DNA of 37,240 nucleotides from Oscillatoriales cyanobacterium (lineage in GTDB: Bacteria; Cyanobacteriota; Cyanobacteriia; Cyanobacteriales; Microcoleaceae): NCBI GenBank assembly GCA_004293365.1, contig RDYN01000049.1, forward strand, positions 1 to 37,240, written 5' to 3'. The position numbers were made by a program, and so were the translations under genes. This document shows, piece by piece, positions 25,801 to 33,210 of this stretch. Every line of letters starts with the position of its first letter. The stretch's first letter is position 1. The notes under the pieces were generated by a model, which was not told where the DNA came from, made no database searches, and saw only the letters and a program-made list of their open reading frames with translations.

Positions 25801-27269
25801 CACCAACTCCAGCACCAATTCCAGCACCAATTCCAGCACCAATTCCAGCACCAACTCCCGCACCAATTCCAGCACCAACTCCCGCACCAACTCCCGCACC
25901 AACTCCCGCACCAACTCCGGCAGCCCAAACTCCCGCACCCGCAGATATCCCAAATTTTATTCCCTTAGAAGTTAGCAGGTTTAGCGTCGAACAAACCTTA
26001 GATCAAAACAATGCTAATGAAGCTGTCCCCTTAATTGATAAACTCTTTGAACAAGACTATGAAAATTATTATGAGGAAGATTTCACCGACAAAAAAGTAA
26101 CGGTTCAATATCTGAGAGAAACTCTGAAAACCATCAAGGAGGAAACCGGGAAGCAAGCTGTGATTGTTTACGCGATCGTCCGTCTCGAACAATTGTCGCT
26201 AGTGTTAGTAGTTCCCGACGGCCCTCCTATTCTCAAAAATATCCGTGTCGAGAGCAAAGATTTGCTAAAAACAGTGTCTGAGTTTCACCGCTCGTTAGCT
26301 AAACCCAATGACTCGGAAGATGCCGAATATTTAGCAAATGCTCAGCAACTTTACCAGTGGCTAATTGCGCCTATCCGTTCAGATTTAGAAGCGCTAAATG
26401 TCGATACGCTAGTTTTTTCCTTCGATGCCGGTTTGCGGCAATTGCCGCTAGCAGCTTTGCACGACGGGGAGCAATTTCTAGTAGAAAAGTACAGCCTGGG
26501 CTCAATTCCCAGTGTCAGCTTGACTAATACTAATTATCAAAGTTTGAAAAACGCTCAAGTTTTAGCAATGGGCGCTTCCTTATTTCCCCACACTAATAAA
26601 CCTAAGTTGCGTGCGGTGCCGATCGAATTATCTGCGATCGCCGGTACCATCCGCAACACCCAAAATGCTGCCGAATTACCGCTGTGGCGCGGCAGCTTTT
26701 TTCTCAATCAAGATTTTACCGTGGAAAATCTCACCAAACAACGGCAGCAACAGCTTTTTGATATTGTTCACTTAGCTACTCACGCCAGCTTTCCGCAACA
26801 TCAAAACGGACGCAAGGAAGCTGAAATTGACCTGTGGAAGCGCTCTTTGGCTCTGGATCAATTTCGGTTGGCGAAGTGGTACGACGATCGCAGGCAAGTA
26901 CAGTTATTGGTGCTGAGTGCGTGCGAAACTGCGATCGGCGATAATAATGCAGAAATGGGTTTTGCTGGACTGGCAGTCCGCAGCGGTGTAAAATCGGCTG
27001 TGGCGAGTTTGTGGAAAGTTAATGATTTCGCGACTTTGGGGCTGATGACTGAGTTTTATGCTAATTTGCGATCGGCTACCATTAAAGCTGAAGCCCTCAG
27101 ACAAGCTCAACTGGCGATGATTCGCAAACAGCTCGCGATTAAAAATGGTAAGTTGGTGGGGAGTCAAAAAAGGGCGATCGATCTTACTCAAGCCGGACAA
27201 GTAGCAAATTCAGATTTATCTCATCCCAAATTTTGGGCCGGATTTACACTAATTGGCAGCCCTTGGTAA
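19827..27269 (+). CDS. Giant two-partner-secretion exoprotein with C-terminal CHAT protease
   Basis: A 2480-aa protein. An N-terminal signal (hydrophobic ~9-22; LAAC at 20-23 resembles a lipobox, and TATAQ at 33-37 is the usual exoprotein cleavage site) precedes a TPS secretion domain (~38-280) with the NPNI (90) and NPAG (125) motifs. Residues ~280-1640 are Gly/Asn/Thr/Ser-rich repeats of ~20 residues ([18 protein letters not shown] type), predicting a long right-handed beta-helix. Residues ~1645-2046 are a Pro/Ala/Thr-rich region of TPAP and TTAP repeats. Residues ~2055-2480 are a complete CHAT domain: His2319 in HLATHASF, Cys2366 in LSACETAIG, and terminal [15 protein letters not shown]. 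It should be exported across the outer membrane by a TpsB (Omp85-type) transporter, not encoded here. The start is the ATG at 19827. Confidence 0.9.
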   Translation: MKSADKNNLFFLTFLSFSTLAACETGLFTPFQTATAQITPATDGTNTQITPNGNQFNIQGGQQSSDGTNLFHSFQQFGLTQGQTANFISNPNIRNILGRVVGGDASIINGLIQITGGNANLFLMNPAGIVFGANSSLNIPGSFTATTARGIGFGNNWFSAVGTNDYTKLVGNPNTFTFTNQQPGGIINLGSLAVKQGQSLTLLGGTVLSTGQLYAPGGNITVAAVPGQNLVRISQAGNLLNLEIKPITDASLPIANYQSSTLSIAQLLTGKGDINATGVTVNNDGTVQLTGAGGIVPTNPGTAIVAGSLDVSGDSGGTVNLLGSRVGLINANINASGINGGGSVRVGGDYKGQGTVPNALRTFVSNDSTINADSIINGDGGRVIIWADWLTGFSGKISARGGSNSGNGGFVEVSGKENLIFRGDVNVSATNGINGTILLDPRDIIIQAGGTALNDTELDPNVPLGDAAGTILSSHGGIATDFTISDTKLTSLTGNIIIQADRDIVAQTGANLNFVNQTSGETITFKANRDIQINTNIETAGGSVNFSAGKNLTAQSVSTNGGNLDFAAGNQLTVGSVGSINSGSGNITLTGNEIDLTGSFFVQGTGNLVIQPATPSQDIIIAGSDNSTAALDFTKKEFSSLYSESGFTSLTIGRPDGSGTITINEINDNWRPFREPVTIQAPLGTGRIIANGDIRINNSSKTASITLIANQDISIQGISSSSSDDLGANITIQAGGNITSTGLNTGSSYQNGGTLSITSKNGGITLGSLNSSGGIIYHIGDANGGNITLKAAGNITIDGITSFSGRPNAAIGSISSSVTPIDGEASTPPPPPTGISGNSNGGNISITSTNGSILIGKDGIRTYSYPISKLGTTALNANSGSVKLQASGDITVGSIAAFAGQGTGTVFKFGGATPISVTGTSNAGNVTVTTKNGSISFNSAIDTSSNTGSGGAVNLMAKGNINATDIRSNAQLNGGNITLNSGGSINTKSGTLSAFSSNANGGFVTLQAQQDITTATVESSVGQGFLGNPVKGNSGNILIDSAAGSINTSAGTIDARTNNGNSGTITLQAKNNITTGNILTLLWNGATGTTGNISIASTEGAVDTRAGNIDSGITFGNSGSVTIQAKNDITTANIYSRATNNGLANSGNVSLTTSAGSINISPGNTISTLSDRGSGGQVKLEAAGNITTNDILSTGKLDGGSITFKSGGSIDTTAGLLNAMGGNSGGNISLEAATNISTAGIGSALLLSGFNGNSGNLRIQSGGNIDTTAGPLITAAGSGKGGNVAINAKGTVATSNINSRSFATNTSVIGGNIELKANSITVGGTIETNRNNITFAAPVTLSNDLSVRIMETGDITFSSTVDGSHNLTVQPKDGVVQFDGAIGNVTRLNSINILDDIPKSTAAIDIATTNNITTQNIISDAGIYLYSEKGGITTKNLQGTAGIYLYSEKGEIKTENLNSTSPNNGGNIELNAGTNITAGDINSSADGNAGNILLDANGNINAGKIDSSAGGNAGDVRAINRSSAGNIVVSQINAESRGTGTGGNVGILTEKFFRSPNSFTDRNGINASISTAGSLGDASGGTIIIRHGGAGITPFIVGNSQTNGTAGAITRGNSNPQQTILPDRSYLYTYKQDRDRIQIISVPEIVTPAPTTAPTTAPTPAPTTAPTPAPTTAPTPAPIATASPAPTTAPTPAPTTTPTPAPLLIPRRQPPQGLSPAATPTPISESPIAPPTPTPEIASPTPAISIATPTPSPTPEPPPIDLSPIEELLNTNVFTLPPRTTRTQPSAPTIPSAIDRIPAAPAIPAIAQLTAPIAPPSAIAPPSAIAPPSAIGPNPTPAPLQAPDNPPVAAIPPVIAPIPVAIPAAIPAAIPAPAQAQNPQQELAYLIGDLLGAKTTITPNPETGSSTFNWAFTDPKNNFSLTPPPVEEPNLTFIPPSEKPPENPPPPSSSLSEKPDGWIVLTPTPAPAIEPPVEAIEPNSSANIPETTPTPAPTPAPIPAPIPAPIPAPTPAPIPAPTPAPTPAPTPAPTPAAQTPAPADIPNFIPLEVSRFSVEQTLDQNNANEAVPLIDKLFEQDYENYYEEDFTDKKVTVQYLRETLKTIKEETGKQAVIVYAIVRLEQLSLVLVVPDGPPILKNIRVESKDLLKTVSEFHRSLAKPNDSEDAEYLANAQQLYQWLIAPIRSDLEALNVDTLVFSFDAGLRQLPLAALHDGEQFLVEKYSLGSIPSVSLTNTNYQSLKNAQVLAMGASLFPHTNKPKLRAVPIELSAIAGTIRNTQNAAELPLWRGSFFLNQDFTVENLTKQRQQQLFDIVHLATHASFPQHQNGRKEAEIDLWKRSLALDQFRLAKWYDDRRQVQLLVLSACETAIGDNNAEMGFAGLAVRSGVKSAVASLWKVNDFATLGLMTEFYANLRSATIKAEALRQAQLAMIRKQLAIKNGKLVGSQKRAIDLTQAGQVANSDLSHPKFWAGFTLIGSPW
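24089..24178 (+). repeat. 60-bp tandem duplication inside the exoprotein gene
   Basis: GGAATTTATTTGTACAGCGA followed by GAAGGGAG occurs at 24090 and again 60 bp later. It encodes GIYLYSEKG twice, with a 20-residue period. That equals one predicted turn of the beta-helix and shows how the shaft grows by codon-in-phase duplication. Confidence 0.8.
24760..25965 (+). repeat. Proline-rich low-complexity coding region
   Basis: Arrays of CCAACTCCCGCACC-like and CCAATTCCAGCACC-like units, plus three in-phase HIP1-containing units (GCGATCGCACCTCCAAG, 25277-25320), encode TPAP, IPAP and PPSAIA repeats. About 140 residues near 25450-25790 are less repetitive. The C-rich coding strand creates long spurious open frames on the minus strand. 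Confidence 0.85.
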
Positions 27270-27382
27270 TCAGCTAGCGCGCATCTAATTTTCATACCAA
27301 ATTGTCAAAAAATCTTTTTTGCAAACAAAAATGAGATGCTCCAGGCAAAACGTAAAACTAAACTCTTTAAGCAAAAAAAACT

Positions 27383-28399
27383 ATGAGCAAGTTTACTAAA
27401 ATATTCAATTCCCAAGATAAATCCTCAATCACCTTAAGTTTAGAGGAATCCGTCGCGGCGATCGCACTTGTCGCAGCGGAGGCTAATTCCCCTGACGCCG
27501 ATGCAGATATCTTAGAAAGCATACTTTGGGATTCAGAAATATTTGTTGAATTCTCGGAAGATGATATGTCAGAAATGTTTCAACATTTGGCAAATATTAT
27601 CGCCGAAGATGGTTTGGGAGGATTATTTAATACGGCTCGTGAATCACTGCCAAATGAGTTGGTGTTGGATACTTTTGCCATTACCGCAGCAATGTTTGTC
27701 GCCGATGAAACAGTGTCCGAGAAGCACCGGGATTTTCTCAAGAAATTTCAAGAAGTATTAGGTGTAGACGATGAGGAAGCTGAGGAAATTATCCAGGATG
27801 TAATTGCTGCATACTCGGAAGTAGAAGTCGGAGAGCCTGATTTCGATTTAGAAGATGAGCCGTTGTACCTGTCTGCTCAAGGCAATTTTACTGTCTCGAT
27901 TCCAGTTGATAAGCAACGAGGCGGTAGGATTGACGATGGAGAAGGCTATGTTGCATTTTCTGATGACTTTGGTGTTTTGCTAAAAATTGATTATTTCCAG
28001 ACTCCTGGCGAAGTGGAAAAATTAATCGAGTCAGCGGGCGAATCGGCTTATCTTACTTCGTTTCTTAACAATTTTATTGAGGGTGAAATTCTCGCTAAAT
28101 TTGCTAATTCTAAGTTTCTCTACACTGAATATTTAGAAGATGAAGCAGCTTATTTCGCAGTGGTAGATTTGCCTGCGGGTGCAACTATCAGCGTGCAAAA
28201 AAATGACGGCCCAGCTACTAGATTGGATGCTTACCGGGGATTTATGGCTTTTATCGTTGACGATTTTTGCTACACGGTAAGTTGTCAGCGAGTTTATGAG
28301 GACAAGGATGAATTGGGTTCTTTTGAGTCGGAGGTTGAGGGCATTATGAACAAGATTTTTGACTTTATTGAGACGATCGAATTTTCTGAGGGCGAATAA
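27383..28399 (+). CDS. Acidic protein with TerB-like N-terminal domain
   Basis: A 338-aa strongly acidic cytoplasmic protein. Residues ~17-145 form an all-helical domain resembling TerB (tellurite-resistance type): LSLEESVAAIALVAAEA, then ESLPNELVLDTFAITAAMFV and FLKKFQEVLGVDDEEAEEII. Residues ~155-335 are a beta-rich domain that I do not recognise (FTVSIPVDKQRGGRIDDGEG). TerB domains bind metal and are thought to connect membrane stress sensing to other proteins. The gene lies 113 bp after the giant exoprotein gene on the same strand. It could share its transcript, but the spacer shows no clear terminator or promoter. No strong ribosome-binding site precedes the ATG. Membership in the CHAT system is unproven. 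Confidence 0.65.
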   Translation: MSKFTKIFNSQDKSSITLSLEESVAAIALVAAEANSPDADADILESILWDSEIFVEFSEDDMSEMFQHLANIIAEDGLGGLFNTARESLPNELVLDTFAITAAMFVADETVSEKHRDFLKKFQEVLGVDDEEAEEIIQDVIAAYSEVEVGEPDFDLEDEPLYLSAQGNFTVSIPVDKQRGGRIDDGEGYVAFSDDFGVLLKIDYFQTPGEVEKLIESAGESAYLTSFLNNFIEGEILAKFANSKFLYTEYLEDEAAYFAVVDLPAGATISVQKNDGPATRLDAYRGFMAFIVDDFCYTVSCQRVYEDKDELGSFESEVEGIMNKIFDFIETIEFSEGE

Positions 28400-28478
28400 A
28401 CATGATTTATAGTGGATTGAGCGAAAGATGAAGTATTTACTAATCAATGGCTCAATCTCTCAATCAAAAATCTCAAAA

Positions 28479-28534
28479 GGTGCGTCGCCATGAGATTTGG
28501 GATTGAATGCTACAGATTGAGGATGCGACGCACC
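28479..28534. repeat. GGTGCGTCGC inverted repeat
   Basis: GGTGCGTCGC (28479-28488) faces GCGACGCACC (28525-28534), perfect 10-bp arms. A second CGCACCCTAGGAA follows at 28553. The related word GACGCACCCTAC occurs at 178. The element lies between convergent genes. Confidence 0.65.
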
Positions 28535-28599
28535 CTAGGAACACTATGGATCCGCACCCTAGGAAATTTCTAGATATTAGAGGTTTTTTGCAATAGAAT

Positions 28600-28645
28600 A
28601 GTGCGATCGAGAATTTGGCTTTTTTGACCAATTTTCGATCGCACT
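28600..28645. terminator. Long HIP1-containing hairpin between convergent genes
   Basis: AGTGCGATCGA at the left pairs with TCGATCGCACT at the right, and the inner AATTTGG pairs with CCAATT, leaving a T-rich loop. The stem is nearly 20 bp. It lies ~60 bp beyond the RRM gene stop and could end its transcript, although the usual trailing T-tract is absent. Confidence 0.5.
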
Positions 28646-28704
28646 TCCAAATCAAATCACTCAACCGCAGTCGAGAGACAGCAGCAATCAGCCGCCCTTT
28701 GCGA

Positions 28705-29271
28705 CTAATTAGTAGTCTGAGCTTCCACCAATCTTTGCTTGAGTTCTTCCAAAGCGCTCGCCCAGCGCGGATCTGGCTGCACCGAACCGGAATCAGCACT
28801 CGACACCGTTGTTGCTGACTGATTGCGGCGAGACTTGTTGTTGTCACCGCGACGGCGATTGCTTTTGCTAGAACCGCCACCTCCACCTTGGTTGGCGGGA
28901 GCCTCGCGCTTCTGTTGCTGAGGTGCAGGGACTGGCTGCGACGGCGACGATGATACCAACTGCGGGGAAGCAGGCGAGGAAGACTGTGGCTGATCGTCTT
29001 CGCCCTTCTCCGATTTACCCTTAGAACGGGGTAAAGCCTTCTCTATTTTGAGGGGGTTTTCTTTGAACATCAAGCCGTTGTATTTCTCAATAACTTGATC
29101 TGCTTGTTCGTCGGTTAGCACCGTCACAAAACCAAAGCCCCTGCATTTACCAGTTTTGCGGTCTGTAATTACCTTTGTGGTAACAGATTCGCCTTCGGGT
29201 GCAAAAACTTCTTGCAGTTCTAGGCGATCGAGTTCTTTGGGTAGATTACCAACATAAAGACGAATAGACAT
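28705..29271 (-). CDS. RRM-type RNA-binding protein with disordered C-terminal tail
   Basis: A 188-aa protein. Residues 1-80 form a single RNA recognition motif with RNP2 LYVGNL (5-10) and RNP1 KCRGFGFV (42-49). It binds single-stranded RNA in the cytoplasm, and cyanobacterial relatives are often cold-responsive or involved in mRNA localisation. Unlike the short ~100-aa Rbp proteins, it has a ~105-residue tail: Ser/Pro/Gln-rich, then a GGGGGSSKSNRRRG basic-glycine stretch, ending in the helix DPRWASALEELKQRLVEAQ. The tail may mediate protein contacts or condensation (inference). The start is strongly supported by GGAGGA upstream. It appears monocistronic. Confidence 0.92.
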   Translation of the reverse strand: MSIRLYVGNLPKELDRLELQEVFAPEGESVTTKVITDRKTGKCRGFGFVTVLTDEQADQVIEKYNGLMFKENPLKIEKALPRSKGKSEKGEDDQPQSSSPASPQLVSSSPSQPVPAPQQQKREAPANQGGGGGSSKSNRRRGDNNKSRRNQSATTVSSADSGSVQPDPRWASALEELKQRLVEAQTTN

Positions 29272-30084
29272 GAAAAATTCCTCCAGATTTGGATTTTAAT
29301 TAATTTGCTCGAACAGAATTACCTGAAGTCACATCAATATTGACCCCCAGAAACACCGCACAACCACAGAATTTGCACATTCCTCCCACCAACCTTGACA
29401 GCTCCCCCCATCTTTTAGAACAAAAAGATGATTTACTCTGATAAGGCCGGAACTGAACCGCCGATGCAGAGAGCTTTTAAATCTCGGGTTGTTGTGTAAA
29501 CTTTTAGTCATCACTCAAATGTTTAGGCTATTGGCTGTTCTGTATTACTTGCTTCCGGTTTTGATTCAGAATGTTTATAGCCAGCGCCGTGTAGAAATTT
29601 ATGTCCAAGGATGTCAATTGCGAGCGATCGGAATGCCAGTATTCAGTCTAATACAGTGAGGGAGAAAATCGCTAACATTTTTTGGGCCAGTAATCTTACC
29701 TCACTTCTAATCTCGCTCCTAATGTTGAGGACTACTCACTTACCCGGTATCCCTCAAATTGGGCCCGGCAGCGTCCGACCATTCTTTAAAGGTATCACAG
29801 CCTTGGTAACAGAGCTAGTTATTTAGGAAGATTTCATGCTGTATTGAACGAAAACCGCATCTGAATCACTTTTGAGAATTCATCCCGCAGAGCTAAATTC
29901 GCTGTCGAAAAAAAACAGCCGACAGGCGGCTGGCTGAACTTGCTGTGTTGGGAGGTTGACAATTTTTACGCAATGCCTTAGAGGTTTTAGCCAACTGAAG
30001 TTATTGCGCTATTTGGTTCAATCCAATTCATGTAAACAAATGTAACAGAAGGTCGGCAAAAAAGCAACATTTCTTTACGAAGGG
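29272..30084. other. Long spacer upstream of the RRM gene
   Basis: No gene is recognised in ~800 bp. The left edge should hold the promoter and leader of the minus-strand RRM gene. A small hairpin CATCTTTT-AGAAC-AAAAGATG sits near 29409-29431, after CAGCTCCCCCCATC. The plus-strand frame at 29611-29826 (71 codons) has no ribosome-binding site and no recognisable family. The segment could hold an old element remnant, but I cannot support that. Confidence 0.4.
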
Positions 30085-30140
30085 TTGACAGTTGACAGTT
30101 GACAGTTGACAGTTGACAGTTGACAGTTGACAGTTGACAG
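30085..30140. repeat. TTGACAG heptamer tandem repeat, eight copies
   Basis: Eight exact head-to-tail copies of TTGACAG, a short tandemly repeated repetitive (STRR) sequence typical of filamentous cyanobacteria. Copy number usually varies between strains. It lies ~125 bp downstream of the M48-like gene stop. A short inverted repeat, ATTGAAAT/ATTTCAAT, is at 30201-30221. Confidence 0.95.
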
Positions 30141-30264
30141 CAGCAAGAGGGCAGAAGGATGCGCGACTCGCGCGGCAATCTGATAACCAAGCTGTACTGC
30201 ATTGAAATTGTATATTTCAATTTCGCCTCAAAACTAATCTTCCCATCGGATCCTCTCGATCGCC

Positions 30265-32757
30265 TCATCTTCCGCCCTGAATAATGATGTACGCACCCCA
30301 AATAGCAGCAGCAAAGGCCAAAATCGCAGACCAAATCGGATGTCCGCTGTCGCTAACTCGCCCTTCTTGACTGCGGAGAGTTTCCAGGTCGATCGCCACA
30401 GTAGCACCTCGGCGCAGCCAACCAGTCGCCACCACAGATTTGCCGATCAAATCGCTGGGGCGAGTCGTCTGTTTGAGCAAAAATGGGTACAAAGAGCCGA
30501 TCGGGCCAATCCTCGAAACATAGTGCAACCTCACCAAACCCGCCGCCGTTTGCAAAATCAAATCCTGTCCGAGCCAATTGTCAATACCAGACCTACCCAA
30601 AAGTTGCCCGGAAAGCTGCACAGGTTGAGCATCTACGGGCAGAGTTTCGGGATTTGACAAAATTTCCGGTAAACTCGGCGAAGCGGTTTTTCGCGGGGTA
30701 ATGTCGGGGAAAAAATGGTTAATTCGCATCAAAGTACCGATGCTAAATCCGATCGGCAAACAGCCCCAAAGAATCGATCGATCGCCCAAAAGCCAATCGA
30801 GTTGCCAAATACTCGTTTTGGAAAAAATCCAGCTAATCAGCCACAGCAAAGCCACTATTCCTAAACTCATCGGAATCCCAAAAAACGGCGCACCTTGTAA
30901 AAATAGTTTTGAGTCTTTAAATTCGAGTATGGATTTAAACAGAGATAATTTTCCTGTTTTGGGTTTTTCCGGCGACAGACTCGCCAAATCTAACTCAGTC
31001 TCCAGTTTCCAGAATTGAGCGTAGAGTTCCAACAGCTTGAAACGCTCTCCCAGCAAAGGATGCGTGTTATTAATTGTCAACCACATGCGTTCTCGGTTGC
31101 TGACATCCCAGAGCAAAATCTGTTCTAGCGGCGCCTGTAATGCAGCACTACCAAAGGTTACAGCTTGTCCAACGCCGACGGGTAACAATAAATCGAAACT
31201 TTCGAGGAAAAAGCTAGTTTGCTTTTGCTGTTCGATATTTGCAGCAATGCCGATCGCAATTTTAGTCAGTGCCCGCGTCAAACCGTTAGGATTGCCGGTA
31301 ATTTCTGCGGAAGTGCGATCGCTAAAATACACTCTGCGGCGCGACAACCACAACATCGGCAACCGCAACAACTTATAAATCCCGTAACTCGTGGCAGAAA
31401 TTGCAGCGGTGACAACTCTGACAGCATAACGAAAAAAGTCGATCGTCATTAAATCGCACAACCGCTCGCCCCAGCAAGCAGTCTGCCAATATATAAGGTA
31501 AGGAATCTGCATCACCAGCATCGCCAGCGACATCGGCGCAAAATCCCAGTGAGAAATATGGGCTAATTCCCGCGCAAAAATAGCAGCTATTTCATCATCC
31601 GTCAATTGATCCAACAGCCCTTGACTGACAGCAATCCGAGCAAAACGGGGCAAACAGCCGTAACTGAAAGCTACAGGAACATTGAGCGGCAAGAGTTTCA
31701 GTACAGGGGTTGGCATATTTTGCTTGGTGCAAAAACTGCGGAGTACCCGACTAGCTTCTTTGCTGTGCTTGGATAAAACCGATCCGCGCAGGGTTTCGAT
31801 ACCGCAAAAAAGTTTCAGCAGCGCGTCTGTCAGCCAGGGAGATGAGGCCAAAAGCAATCCGAAAACAAACTGGATGAAGGGAGTTGGATCTCGGTAAAAA
31901 AGCTGAATTGGCTGGAAAATTGGGAGTCTAGTAAATATGTAAAGCTGAACTAATAAAGCATTGGTGTTTGTCAGCAGGAATTGTAGGACAAAGCGGGCTA
32001 GCCAAAATAGGGCGATCGCACTTACAACCGCTTCCACTCGAAAATTCAGCAACTTTAGCGGTTTGAGGGGGCGCGGACTTTTGGTGCGCCCAGCTTCGCG
32101 CCAAGTAAGTTCGTAGGTATCGGGGCTGGCGAATCCGGGGATATCTGTTGGGGAACCGGAACTATTTTCGCCGCTATTGCCTGCATCGGTTGCGGTTGCT
32201 GTAGGGGCGGTGTCCCCGTGCCCGCCCTCTAGTGTCGGGTGAATCGGCGGTTTGGGGGGTGGAGGTGGCGGTGAAATATGTGTTGATTTGGTGTTTCCCG
32301 GCGCGGCAGTCGGCTCTAAGGGTGAAAATCCGGTTTTTTGGTCTGCGGTTGGTCGTAGCGAAGCGGGGCTCCATCCATCGCCCCCAAGCGTTTTTTTCGC
32401 CGATTCTGTTCCCGAATCAAAGGCGACAAAGCCGGTTTCTGGTGTTGTTTGCGGCGGTTTTGGGGGGGTTAATTCTTTTAAAGTGCGATCGGCCCAGGTT
32501 TTGATTTGGGTGTTGGGGATTTTGGTGAGGGAAGTACAAAGGGCGATCGCCTCTTTAACATTACCAGTTGCTTTGTACGCCGCCACTAATCCCATTTGGG
32601 CGCGGATTCCGGGCGGTTGATTTGCTGCGGTTTGGCTGACGGATTCTAAAAGGGCGATCGCGCTTTGGTAATCCTTTTGTTTCAAAGCAGCTAACCCAGC
32701 CTCTAGAGACTGTTTCAGAGATGAATCCGCCGAATTTTGATTGTTTGGAGATGCCAT
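30265..32757 (-). CDS. TPR-containing M48-like membrane protein with degenerate zinc motif
   Basis: An 830-aa protein. Residues 1-95 are TPR-like (AGLAALKQKDYQSAIALLES). Residues ~97-225 are a Pro/Thr-rich disordered linker. Several membrane helices follow (~240-262, 285-310, and more C-terminal at ~640-700 and 805-826). Between them lies a domain with the layout of M48/HtpX peptidases (VPVAFSYGCLPRFARIAVSQ, LTDDEIAAIFARELAHISHW, then SDRTSAEITGNPNGLTRAL). The zinc motif HExxH reads R396-E-L-A-H400, so the first His ligand is missing, and the usual downstream Glu ligand is also not in its normal EADR context. A pseudoenzyme or an altered metal site is likely. The start is the ATG at 32757; the gene appears monocistronic. 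Confidence 0.8.
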   Translation of the reverse strand: MASPNNQNSADSSLKQSLEAGLAALKQKDYQSAIALLESVSQTAANQPPGIRAQMGLVAAYKATGNVKEAIALCTSLTKIPNTQIKTWADRTLKELTPPKPPQTTPETGFVAFDSGTESAKKTLGGDGWSPASLRPTADQKTGFSPLEPTAAPGNTKSTHISPPPPPPKPPIHPTLEGGHGDTAPTATATDAGNSGENSSGSPTDIPGFASPDTYELTWREAGRTKSPRPLKPLKLLNFRVEAVVSAIALFWLARFVLQFLLTNTNALLVQLYIFTRLPIFQPIQLFYRDPTPFIQFVFGLLLASSPWLTDALLKLFCGIETLRGSVLSKHSKEASRVLRSFCTKQNMPTPVLKLLPLNVPVAFSYGCLPRFARIAVSQGLLDQLTDDEIAAIFARELAHISHWDFAPMSLAMLVMQIPYLIYWQTACWGERLCDLMTIDFFRYAVRVVTAAISATSYGIYKLLRLPMLWLSRRRVYFSDRTSAEITGNPNGLTRALTKIAIGIAANIEQQKQTSFFLESFDLLLPVGVGQAVTFGSAALQAPLEQILLWDVSNRERMWLTINNTHPLLGERFKLLELYAQFWKLETELDLASLSPEKPKTGKLSLFKSILEFKDSKLFLQGAPFFGIPMSLGIVALLWLISWIFSKTSIWQLDWLLGDRSILWGCLPIGFSIGTLMRINHFFPDITPRKTASPSLPEILSNPETLPVDAQPVQLSGQLLGRSGIDNWLGQDLILQTAAGLVRLHYVSRIGPIGSLYPFLLKQTTRPSDLIGKSVVATGWLRRGATVAIDLETLRSQEGRVSDSGHPIWSAILAFAAAIWGAYIIIQGGR

Positions 32758-32835
32758 AACTGTGATTGCGCTTGTGTCTTGTCTAGGATAGCTTGGGCGA
32801 TCGATCGATAGATTACGGTTTTAGCACAGTCAATC

Positions 32836-32859
32836 GATTTTAGATTTTAGATTTTAGAT
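32836..32859. repeat. GATTTTA heptamer tandem repeat, about three copies
   Basis: GATTTTA is repeated three times plus a partial copy, another STRR-type sequence. The complementary TCTAAAA doublet occurs at about 13401-13416. It lies in the spacer between the divergent M48-like and STAND genes. Confidence 0.85.
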
Positions 32860-32928
32860 TGAAGAATTGGATGATTGAAAAATTGACCCCACGGAGCGAT
32901 CCGGGGGCTTGCGAGCGGATACATAAGT

Positions 32929-33078
32929 CCGGCAGGGGTTTAAACCCCTGCCTCAAAGCGAAAGTCCTCTCAAAGAGGACTGAAGAATTAGTTGATATGT
33001 ATTGGTTTCAGGCAAATCTTCAGTCAGTTTCAACTGACTTTAGCTATTAGACAGGGGTTTAAACCCCTGTCGGACTGC
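32929..33078. repeat. Multi-hairpin GTCCTCT repeat module, copy E
   Basis: GGCAGGGGTTTAAACCCCTGCC, AAGTCCTCTCAAAGAGGACT, CAGTCAGTTTCAACTGACTTT and GACAGGGGTTTAAACCCCTGTC in order. The outermost hairpins flank the inner ones, as in copy B. It lies upstream of the STAND gene; 33079-33210 holds a possible TACAAT -10 box at 33155-33160. Confidence 0.8.
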
Positions 33079-33210
33079 TGGGATAACCAACAGACTTGGT
33101 GCGCTGACAGCTTAAGTTGCCACTCCTTGGGCATTGCCGTCTCCTCTTACTCGCTACAATATTATTTGGGTTTTAATCTACAATTAAAGTCACTCCTCAC
33201 CAATACATTT

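Noticed and set aside
29340..29520. Possible IS200/IS605-type end near the CAGCTCCCCCCATC sequence
   Set aside because: Only one small hairpin and a vague resemblance to such ends. No transposase fragment or second end was found.
29611..29826. 71-codon plus-strand frame in the long spacer
   Set aside because: No ribosome-binding site, no recognisable domain and no supporting neighbour. It is left as unassigned spacer.
32992..33210. N-terminal extension of the STAND protein
   Set aside because: The extra 73 codons start within a palindromic module and include repeat-derived peptide (RQGFKPLSDC). The ATG at 33211 gives a sensible N-terminus.
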